Shown in pieces: positions 1 to 7,016 of a DNA stretch of 7,683 nt; the stretch's first letter is position 1; each line of letters begins with the position of its first letter. The position numbers were made by a program, and so were the translations under genes. The stretch comes from Solirubrobacterales bacterium (GTDB taxonomy: Bacteria > Actinomycetota > Thermoleophilia > Solirubrobacterales > Solirubrobacteraceae). The stretch covers positions 1-7,683 of the forward strand of contig JAATFK010000439.1 of the NCBI GenBank assembly GCA_015655225.1. Direction: 5' to 3'. Below the pieces are notes generated by a model. The model was not told the DNA's origin. It did not search any database and worked only from the letters and a program-made list of their open reading frames with translations.

Positions 1-918
1 AACGAGCAGCTAATCCTCCACCGGCTCGCCCACCCCTTGCCGGGGGCGCAGCGGACCGGCCGCGCGATCCTGACCGCCGCGCAGGCGACGATCCCGAGCT
101 TCGTCACGCGCGTCGAGCGGCCCGACCGCGGCGGCGCCTGGGTCGACTACCTGCGCACGCGGGCGGAGGCCGGCAAGGCCTGGAGCGCGCGGCTCGGGCT
201 CGACGCGAGCGAGGGCGCGGCGGGCGCCTCCGTCACGCTGCTGCGCGTCGACGGCAGCGAGAACGACCTGCTCGCCGCGCTGCTGTTCGAGGCCTCAGGC
301 GTGAGCGAGGAGCGCGCGCTGGCGGCCGTCGCGCGGCTGGGCGCGGGGGAGCGCGCGGCGCTGCTGCGCGATCTCATCGGCGCGCGCGAGAACCGCCGCC
401 ACCGGCCCGGTCGCGGGTTCGAGGCGGTCAGCTACCGCTTCGAGATAGTCTCCGACTACGGTGCGTTCCGCGATCTGCAGCGCCACCGCATGCTGACGGT
501 CCAGTGGCAGGCGCTCTCCCCCGCGCTCGGCGCCGAGGTGCCGGAGGAGGTCGAGCTGGCCGGCGCCGGCGACGCCTACCGCCGCGCGCTCGACGTCTCG
601 GCGCGCGCCTACGACGAGCTGGTCGCGCGCGGGCTGCACGACGCCGCGCCCTACGCGGTCGCGCTCGGCTACCGGATCCGCTACGTGCTCGACCTGAACG
701 CGCGCGCGGCGATGCAGCTGATCGAGCTGCGCTCCGGGCGCGAGGGCCATCCCAGCTACCGCGCCGTCGCGCACGAGCTGCACGCGCAGATCGCCGCCGT
801 GCACCCGGCGGTCGGCGCGGCGATGACGCACGTCGACCGCACCTCGGAGCCGCGCCTGGAGCGGATCCTCTCGGAGATCCGGACCCAGACCCAGCGCGAC
901 CGGCTCGGCCGCGCCTGA
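1..918 (+). CDS. FAD-dependent thymidylate synthase (ThyX) family protein, C-terminal part (5' end outside window)
   Basis: ThyX enzymes make dTMP from dUMP using methylene-tetrahydrofolate, FAD and NADPH. The reading frame is open from the first base, so the gene begins upstream and the TTG at 37 is not a credible start; 305 residues are visible. The ThyX core lies in about residues 139-300: a FEAVSYRFEIVS strand, RHR at 161-163 followed by MLTVQWQALSP, and a helix with LNARAAMQLIELR at 232-244, matching the dUMP-binding region of the family. Residues 1-125 do not look like the start of a normal ThyX of about 220-250 residues, so this is probably the second half of a longer, two-domain protein. 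The signature RHRxxSxxxxSxR is degenerate: Thr and Ala replace the two Ser, and the last Arg is missing. Activity as a thymidylate synthase is therefore uncertain. Family membership is fairly safe. Confidence 0.8.
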   Translation, partial: NEQLILHRLAHPLPGAQRTGRAILTAAQATIPSFVTRVERPDRGGAWVDYLRTRAEAGKAWSARLGLDASEGAAGASVTLLRVDGSENDLLAALLFEASGVSEERALAAVARLGAGERAALLRDLIGARENRRHRPGRGFEAVSYRFEIVSDYGAFRDLQRHRMLTVQWQALSPALGAEVPEEVELAGAGDAYRRALDVSARAYDELVARGLHDAAPYAVALGYRIRYVLDLNARAAMQLIELRSGREGHPSYRAVAHELHAQIAAVHPAVGAAMTHVDRTSEPRLERILSEIRTQTQRDRLGRA

Positions 919-922
919 GCCG

Positions 923-2011
923 ATGTCGGACGGCGCGCCGGCCGACGGGATGCGCGCGCTCTGGGCCGACGCGTTCCGCGTGCAGCGGCGGGGCGTCGAC
1001 CCGCTCGCGGGCCTCGCGGGCGCGATCGCGAGCTGCGCGCCGGTCGCGATCGGGATCGCGACCGGGCATGCCGAGATCGGCGTGACCGCCTGCTTCGGCG
1101 GCCTCAACGGCGCGCTCGGGGTCCCGCGCGGCCCGCTGCGCGAGCGGCTCGGCTGGGGGCTGGCCGCGGCGCTCGGCTGCCTCGTCGCGGTCGCGCTGGC
1201 GACCCTCGCGCAGCCGAGCGTCGCCGCGTCGGTGCTGCTCGCGCTCGCGGTCGTCGCGCTCGCGACGTCGCTGCGGACGTTCGGCCCGAACGGCGGCCTG
1301 ACCGGCTTCGTGACCGGCGCGATCTACACGATCACGAACGGGATTCCGGCCGGCTCGCTCGACGTGGGGGCGCGGACCGGCTGGTTCGCGCTCGGCTCGC
1401 TGCTCGGGCTCGTCCTGATGGTCCCGGCGCTCGCGCCCTCATCACCGCCCGCCAGCGGGACGCAGACGCCGCTCGCAACCGTCCTCGCGGACGGCGCGCG
1501 ACGGCTGGCGGCGACCTTCCGCGGCGACGCCGCGCTGCGCGCGCACGCGCTGCGGCTGGCGACGCTCGTCGCGGTGACGACGCTGCTCTACCGCGTCGTC
1601 GACCTCTCCCACGGCTACTGGGTCCCGCTGACGGTGCTCGCGGTGCTGCAGCCGGACGAGCGGGCGAGCCGCGTGCGGGCGCTGCAGCGCGGGGCCGGGA
1701 CGCTCGTCGGGACGGTCGTGATCGCGCTGCTGACGATCGCGACCGGCGCCCAGTGGGTGCTGATCGCGGGCCAGGGCGTTGCCGCGTTCGGGCTGTTCGC
1801 GCTCTACGCCCGGGGCTACTTCTGGCTCGTCGTGATGCTGACGCCGACCGCGCTGCTGACCGTCAGCGCGGTCGACTACCAGGGCGCCGGGATCGCGCTC
1901 GCGCGCGGCGGCACGAGCGCGGCCGGGATTGCGATCGGCCTCGCGATCGGGGAGCTGTTCTGGCATCTCGGCCCGCGCCTGCCCGCCCGCACGCGCACCT
2001 GGCTGCCGTAG
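923..2011 (+). CDS. FUSC family membrane protein (fusaric acid resistance / aromatic acid exporter-like)
   Basis: This 362-residue integral membrane protein has hydrophobic clusters at about residues 28-62, 78-115, 123-170, 212-240, 257-290 and 298-345, split by a polar stretch at 171-208. The hallmark is YWVPLTVLAVLQPD (232-245), followed by RALQRGAGTLVGT (252-264), which is typical of the C-terminal half of FUSC/YccS-like proteins. The family includes putative efflux proteins for aromatic acids and other small molecules; the substrate here cannot be read from sequence. Many full-length FUSC proteins are 600-700 residues with a large cytoplasmic domain, so this is a compact form. The two halves resemble each other, suggesting an internal duplication. 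ATG 923 is four bases after the ThyX-like stop and has no Shine-Dalgarno site, which suggests translational coupling. ATG 950 (Met10) is an alternative start. Confidence 0.82.
   Translation: MSDGAPADGMRALWADAFRVQRRGVDPLAGLAGAIASCAPVAIGIATGHAEIGVTACFGGLNGALGVPRGPLRERLGWGLAAALGCLVAVALATLAQPSVAASVLLALAVVALATSLRTFGPNGGLTGFVTGAIYTITNGIPAGSLDVGARTGWFALGSLLGLVLMVPALAPSSPPASGTQTPLATVLADGARRLAATFRGDAALRAHALRLATLVAVTTLLYRVVDLSHGYWVPLTVLAVLQPDERASRVRALQRGAGTLVGTVVIALLTIATGAQWVLIAGQGVAAFGLFALYARGYFWLVVMLTPTALLTVSAVDYQGAGIALARGGTSAAGIAIGLAIGELFWHLGPRLPARTRTWLP
1040..1065. repeat. 26-bp perfect-arm palindrome inside the FUSC gene
   Basis: CCGGTCGCGATC (1040-1051), then GG, then GATCGCGACCGG (1054-1065) form 12-bp inverted arms. 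The stretch encodes PVAIGIATG in frame. The right arm recurs as a direct copy at 1735-1746, again encoding Ile-Ala-Thr-Gly. Codon preference can explain part of this. Confidence 0.6.
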
Positions 2012-2030
2012 GCGCCGCCGCCCGAGGCCG

Positions 2031-2036
2031 TACGCT
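2031..2036 (+). promoter_or_regulatory. Putative -10 element (TACGCT) for capA
   Basis: TACGCT fits the actinobacterial TANNNT -10 consensus and ends exactly 10 bases before ATG 2047. No -35 is recognisable, and no Shine-Dalgarno site lies between the hexamer and the ATG. A transcript would start within a few bases of the start codon. The same spacing occurs at two other gene starts in this window, which raises my confidence. Confidence 0.5.
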
Positions 2037-2046
2037 CTCGCGGGCG

Positions 2047-3186
2047 ATGAGCGAGACGCCGAGCCCCGACCGCTGGCCGCTGCGCCGCCGCCTGCGGCTC
2101 GCGCGGACGATCGCGGGCGTGCTCGTGATCGCCGGCCTCATTGTCTGGCTGACGCACGGGTCGAGCCCGAAGAAGCGCCCGCCGGCGCCGGTCGCCGCCG
2201 CCGGTCCCCCCTACCTCGGCAACGGCCAGCCGGTGACGATCGTCTTCGGCGGCGACGTGCACTTCGCCGGGCCGCTCGCGGACCGGCTGCGGGCCGATCC
2301 CGCGACGGCGCTCGGCTCGACGAGAGCGCTGCTGGCCGGCGGCGACCTCGCGGTCGTGAACCTCGAGACGGCCGTCACGCCCGCCGGCGACTGCCCCGAC
2401 CGGCAGCCGAAGCAGTTCGCGTTCTCGGCGCCGCCGACCGTCTTCACGGCGCTGCGCGGCGCCGGCGTGACGGTCGCGACCGAGGCGAACAACCACGGCC
2501 TCGACTGCGGCCGCCCGGGACTGCTGCAGTCGCTGGCGGCGGCGCGCAGAGCGCACTTCCCGCTGATCGGCGTCGGCGAGACGGCCGCGCAGGCGTTCGC
2601 ACCGTTCCAGATCCGCAGCCACGGCCAGCTGATCGACGTGATCGCCGCCACCCAGGTGCTCGACGACAACCTCGCCACCGCGTGGACCGCGACCGCGACG
2701 CAGGCCGGCGTCGCCTCCGCGCAGGATCCGGCGGCGCTCGTCGCGGCCGTGCGCGCGGCGCGCCGGACGGCCGACACGGTCGTCGTCTACCTGCACTGGG
2801 GGACCGAGCTGCAGACCTGCCCGAACGCCCGCCAGCCGGGGCTGATGCGCGCGCTCGTGGCGGCCGGCGCCGACGTGGTCGTCGGCTCCCACGCGCACGT
2901 CCAGCTCGGCGCCGGCTACGCGGGACAGGCGTTCGTCGACTACGGGCTCGGGAACCTCGCGTTCTACGCGACCGGCCCGCCGGGGACCACGTCGGGCTCG
3001 CTCGCGGTGACCGTCACCGGCCGCCGCGTGGACGGCTACCGCTGGCGCCCCGCGCTGATCGACGGCGGCGTGCCGGCGCCGCTGACCGGTGCCGGCGCGA
3101 CCACCGCGCAGGCGAGCTGGGCGGCGCTGCGCGGCTGCACCGGCCTCGCCGCCGCGCGCAGCGGCAGAGCGGTCGGCGGGGTCTGA
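2047..3186 (+). CDS. CapA family protein (poly-gamma-glutamate capsule synthesis-type, metallophosphatase fold), membrane-anchored
   Basis: This 379-residue protein has a basic N-terminus (RRRLRLAR, 13-20), one hydrophobic segment at about 21-36, and a Pro/Ala linker to about residue 58, so it is probably an anchored extracytoplasmic protein. The CapA (PGA_cap) domain spans about 61-345 and has the calcineurin-like motif series in order: GGD (68-70), NLE (105-107), NNHGLDCG (148-155), HWGTE (250-254), GSHAHVQ (280-286) and YGLGNL (299-304). In Bacillus, CapA/PgsA acts in poly-gamma-glutamate synthesis or export. No pgsB or pgsC partner is visible here, so a general envelope or phosphoesterase role is equally likely. 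The frame is open back to 1753, but that part overlaps the FUSC gene. ATG 2047 is chosen because it gives the signal anchor and sits 10 bases after a -10-like hexamer. Three AGA arginine codons occur. Confidence 0.85.
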   Translation: MSETPSPDRWPLRRRLRLARTIAGVLVIAGLIVWLTHGSSPKKRPPAPVAAAGPPYLGNGQPVTIVFGGDVHFAGPLADRLRADPATALGSTRALLAGGDLAVVNLETAVTPAGDCPDRQPKQFAFSAPPTVFTALRGAGVTVATEANNHGLDCGRPGLLQSLAAARRAHFPLIGVGETAAQAFAPFQIRSHGQLIDVIAATQVLDDNLATAWTATATQAGVASAQDPAALVAAVRAARRTADTVVVYLHWGTELQTCPNARQPGLMRALVAAGADVVVGSHAHVQLGAGYAGQAFVDYGLGNLAFYATGPPGTTSGSLAVTVTGRRVDGYRWRPALIDGGVPAPLTGAGATTAQASWAALRGCTGLAAARSGRAVGGV

Positions 3187-3195
3187 GCCCCGCCG
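3174..3195. terminator. GC-rich hairpin at the capA stop codon, possible terminator between convergent genes
   Basis: Arms CGGCGGGG (3174-3181) and CCCCGCCG (3188-3195) pair perfectly over 8 bp around a 6-base loop (TCTGAG) that contains the capA stop codon. No T-run follows on either strand, so this is not a classic intrinsic terminator. Its position at the junction of two convergent genes makes a termination or 3'-end stabilising role possible. Confidence 0.35.
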
Positions 3196-3233
3196 CCCCG
3201 CCGCCCGCCGGCCCACCGCGCCGCGGCCCCGCG
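3187..3233. other. Short convergent intergenic gap between capA and acs
   Basis: These 47 bases between two stop codons are almost pure G+C, built of CCGCC-like units. Apart from the downstream arm of the hairpin at its left edge, I see no structure or site in it. Confidence 0.6.
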
Positions 3234-5225
<1,992 letters not shown>

Positions 5226-5231
5226 CTCGTT

Positions 5232-5237
5232 CCTCCT
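5232..5237 (-). promoter_or_regulatory. Strong Shine-Dalgarno site of acs
   Basis: On the minus strand AGGAGG lies six bases before ATG 5225. It fixes the acs start and indicates efficient translation independent of the upstream gene. Confidence 0.85.
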
Positions 5238-5264
5238 CGATCGACGCTCCCTTGCCCCGGATTT

Positions 5265-5939
5265 CTACCTGTCGGCGGGTCTCAGCGACTTGACGGGCAG
5301 CACGACGTGCCCGAACGTCGAGTTCGTGACGGCCGCGAACGACGCGTACCAAGCGGCGATGGCGGTCGCGAGGCCGAGGTAGCCGCCGAGCTTGACGATG
5401 TTCGTGTGGGCGCCCGCGTTCCCGATCCCGAGCGCCAGGAACGTCAGCGTCAGCAGGATGAAGACGAGCGAGATCGCCACCGTCGTGCGCAGCGACGCGA
5501 TGAACATGTAGGCGGTGAAGATGCCCCAGGCGATCAGGTAGAGCCCGACCGCGTGGCCGGCGTCGGCCGCCGGGACGTCTCTCGCGAAGAACTGCGCGTA
5601 GGCGAAGAACGACAGCCAGAACGCCCCGTAGGAGCTGAACGCGACGGCGCCGAACGTGTTGCCGGTGCGGAACTCCCACATGCCGGCAAGCAGCTGAGTG
5701 ATGCCTCCGTAGGCGAACGCGAGCGCGTAGGCGACCGGCTCGCCTCTCGTGCTCACGAGACCGGAGTTGAACATGCTGAGAACGAACGTCGTGAGCGCGA
5801 ACGCCGCGAGGCCGAGCGGGCCAGGATCGGCGATCGACCATCCGGGTGCGGTGGCGGCGGCGGTCGGCTCGACCGCCTGCGGCGGCGCGGCAGCGGCGCC
5901 CTGGTCGAAGCGGCCAGGGGCATGCGAGGTGGCGCCCAT
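5265..5939 (-). CDS. satP: Acetate uptake transporter, GPR1/FUN34/YaaH (SatP, AceTr) family
   Basis: This predicted six-helix inner-membrane protein of 224 residues imports acetate (and often succinate) with protons in characterised relatives. After a 36-residue Ala/Pro-rich cytoplasmic tail, the family signature NPAPLGL appears as DPGPLGL (38-44), followed by helix 1 (AAFALTTFVLSMFN). Later landmarks are AYGGITQLLAGMWEFRTGNTFGA (76-98), AFWLSFF (106-112), helices at about 131-150, 152-172 and 184-204, and the motif AAWYAS (195-200). ATG 5939 is chosen over ATG 5951 because GGAGG stands five bases before it, while nothing like a Shine-Dalgarno site precedes 5951. It lies 39 bases upstream of acs, and the pair forms an import-and-activation unit for acetate. 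Two inverted repeats and a weak promoter-like pair precede it. The exact substrate range cannot be told from sequence. Confidence 0.92.
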   Translation of the reverse strand: MGATSHAPGRFDQGAAAAPPQAVEPTAAATAPGWSIADPGPLGLAAFALTTFVLSMFNSGLVSTRGEPVAYALAFAYGGITQLLAGMWEFRTGNTFGAVAFSSYGAFWLSFFAYAQFFARDVPAADAGHAVGLYLIAWGIFTAYMFIASLRTTVAISLVFILLTLTFLALGIGNAGAHTNIVKLGGYLGLATAIAAWYASFAAVTNSTFGHVVLPVKSLRPADR

Positions 5940-5944
5940 CCTCT

Positions 5945-5949
5945 CCTCC
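5945..5949 (-). promoter_or_regulatory. Shine-Dalgarno site that decides the satP start
   Basis: The minus-strand sequence ATGGAGGAGAGGATG contains two in-frame ATGs. GGAGG inside it sits five bases before the second one (5939), so the first ATG (5951) is more likely leader sequence than a start codon. Confidence 0.65.
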
Positions 5950-5950
5950 A

Positions 5951-5968
5951 TTCGTCGGGATCGACGAA
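5951..5968. promoter_or_regulatory. 18-bp inverted repeat next to the satP ribosome site
   Basis: TTCGTCG (5951-5957) and CGACGAA (5962-5968) are perfect 7-bp arms around GGAT. On the satP transcript the hairpin would end one base before the GGAGG Shine-Dalgarno site. As DNA, it lies at or just after the transcription start predicted from TAGCTG. Either an operator or an mRNA hairpin affecting translation is possible; which one is an open inference. Confidence 0.5.
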
Positions 5969-5972
5969 AGTT

Positions 5973-6003
5973 CAGCTACCCGGAGGCGAGGATCGTTAAT
6001 CAA
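5973..6003 (-). promoter_or_regulatory. Candidate satP-acs promoter (TTGATT-N19-TAGCTG)
   Basis: On the minus strand TTGATT (6003-5998) resembles a -35 box and TAGCTG (5978-5973) a weak -10 box, separated by 19 bases, slightly more than the ideal 17. This is one of the few AT-richer spots in the region. The predicted start falls near 5966, inside the 18-bp inverted repeat. Confidence 0.35.
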
Positions 6004-6006
6004 CGA
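5993..6006. promoter_or_regulatory. 14-bp imperfect palindrome overlapping the candidate satP -35 box
   Basis: TCGTT (5993-5997) and AACGA (6002-6006) are 5-bp inverted arms around AATC. The element covers the putative -35 hexamer and could be a regulator site. It matches no operator I know: it is not the CRP/GlxR TGTGA-N6-TCACA pattern. Confidence 0.35.
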
Positions 6007-6007
6007 C

Positions 6008-6025
6008 CGGTCCGCACGGGAACCG
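6008..6025 (-). terminator. Weak hairpin after the membrane-protein gene, possible terminator
   Basis: Minus-strand CGGTTCC and GGACCG pair over six base pairs with one bulged T around a five-base loop, nine bases after the stop codon of the 6034-6921 gene. The next bases (GTCGTTGATT) are only mildly T-rich. It could separate this gene from the satP-acs unit, but the structure is marginal. Confidence 0.25.
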
Positions 6026-6033
6026 CGCGAGGG

Positions 6034-6921
6034 TCAGCGGCGCTTCTTGCGCTTGCGCCGGGCGGCGCCGCTGGCGACGGGGTCCTCCTCGGCGGTCGCG
6101 ACCGGCGCGTGCAGCAGCTCGGGGCGGGCCGGGTCGCCGGCCGGCGCGGGGGTGCCCGCTCTCGCGGCGCGGCGCTCCTCGGCGGCGCGGACGCGCGCCT
6201 CGCGCATCTCGGCCGAGCTGGGCCACGGAACCGCCTCGCCGGTCTGCCAGGCAGCCGGCTCGCCGGTTCTCGATCTGCCCAGGAAGAGCCAGCCGAGCGC
6301 GCCGAGCCAATAGATCTGGACGATCGGGACCGGGATCAGCGGGATCACGAAGAGGACCGCGGAGAGGATCCCGAGGTAGCCGAACATGCGGGTGATCAGC
6401 CCGACTCTCATCGCGTTGAGCGAGATCATCACGATCGCGAGCGCGAGCGCGAGCTGCGGGACGATCCCGAGGTAGCGGACGAAGTTGTAGTCGCCCGCGG
6501 TGAGGATCTCCTTCGCCTCGGTGTAGGTCTGCGAGCCCTGCGAGGCGAAGTGCGACAGCTTGACGGCGAGGACGAGCTGGATCGCGATGCCGAGGACCGC
6601 GAGGCCGATCCCGCCGATCCACGGCAGGTAGCGCAGCCAGCCGGTGACGTTCGGGTTGCGGGCGCGGGTCGCGCGGAAGAGGAAGTCGAGCACGAACGCG
6701 ATCGCGACCGAGCCGATCAGGGAGGCGCCGGCGCTGATCGAGAGGCCGAGGACGCGCTGGTTGCGGAAGATCAGCGAGCCGGGCAGGTTGTTCGGCTCGC
6801 CGGCGAGCGCGATGATCCCGACGACCGCCGCGATCAACGTGAAGACCGCGGCGAGGCCGGCGAAGATGGCCGCGCGCGGGCGCTCACGCGCCTCGGCCGA
6901 CAGCAGGTCAGGGTTCGCCAT
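6034..6921 (-). CDS. Uncharacterised multi-pass membrane protein with basic C-terminal tail
   Basis: I do not recognise this 295-residue protein. Hydrophobic segments lie at about 18-40, 58-82, 98-120, 147-169, 178-200 and 201-216, giving about six helices. A loop after helix 3 (121-146) contains the polar stretch SHFASQGSQTYTEAKEIL and a DYNFVRY motif. After helix 6 comes a hydrophilic tail of about 80 residues: an Arg/Glu/Ala-rich, possibly helical part (236-254), then Pro/Ala-rich sequence ending in ARRKRKKRR. The tail is probably cytoplasmic by the positive-inside rule and could bind nucleic acid or acidic lipid, but that is speculation. ATG 6921 (MANPDLL) is preferred because a TACCAT hexamer lies exactly 10 bases upstream. 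The in-frame ATG at 6933 is embedded in that hexamer, and no Shine-Dalgarno site precedes either. Four AGA arginine codons occur. Confidence 0.8.
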   Translation of the reverse strand: MANPDLLSAEARERPRAAIFAGLAAVFTLIAAVVGIIALAGEPNNLPGSLIFRNQRVLGLSISAGASLIGSVAIAFVLDFLFRATRARNPNVTGWLRYLPWIGGIGLAVLGIAIQLVLAVKLSHFASQGSQTYTEAKEILTAGDYNFVRYLGIVPQLALALAIVMISLNAMRVGLITRMFGYLGILSAVLFVIPLIPVPIVQIYWLGALGWLFLGRSRTGEPAAWQTGEAVPWPSSAEMREARVRAAEERRAARAGTPAPAGDPARPELLHAPVATAEEDPVASGAARRKRKKRR

Positions 6922-6931
6922 GGAGGCGCAC

Positions 6932-6937
6932 ATGGTA
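6932..6937 (-). promoter_or_regulatory. Putative -10 element (TACCAT) for the uncharacterised membrane-protein gene
   Basis: On the minus strand TACCAT is followed by exactly 10 bases and then ATG 6921. It fits TANNNT and would give a leader of only a few bases. No -35 and no Shine-Dalgarno site are visible. Confidence 0.5.
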
Positions 6938-6995
6938 GTGCCCGGGCGGTCGGGACGACGCGTCCCCTGCGGCCACCCGCGCGTGCGCCCGCCTC

Positions 6996-7001
6996 TAGAC
7001 T
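6996..7001 (+). promoter_or_regulatory. Putative -10 element (TAGACT) for the saccharopine-dehydrogenase-like gene
   Basis: TAGACT fits TANNNT and is followed after 10 bases by an ATG at 7012 and after 15 bases by the coding ATG at 7017. No -35 can be seen. The TAG inside the hexamer is an in-frame stop for the downstream gene, so translation cannot begin further upstream. Confidence 0.5.
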
Positions 7002-7016
7002 CGGGCGCGGGATGAG

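Noticed and set aside
1753..2046. A longer capA start
   Set aside because: The added 98 residues are Arg-rich and overlap the FUSC gene, and they would bury the signal anchor at 21-36.
6437..6454. Three tandem GCGAGC units
   Set aside because: Encodes Leu-Ala repeats within a membrane helix on the other strand; a short codon-driven repeat is sufficient explanation.
6922..6933. ATG 6933 (MCAS...) as start of the unknown membrane protein
   Set aside because: That ATG lies within the TACCAT -10 candidate and has no Shine-Dalgarno site; ATG 6921 fits the spacing seen at the other starts. Not fully excluded.
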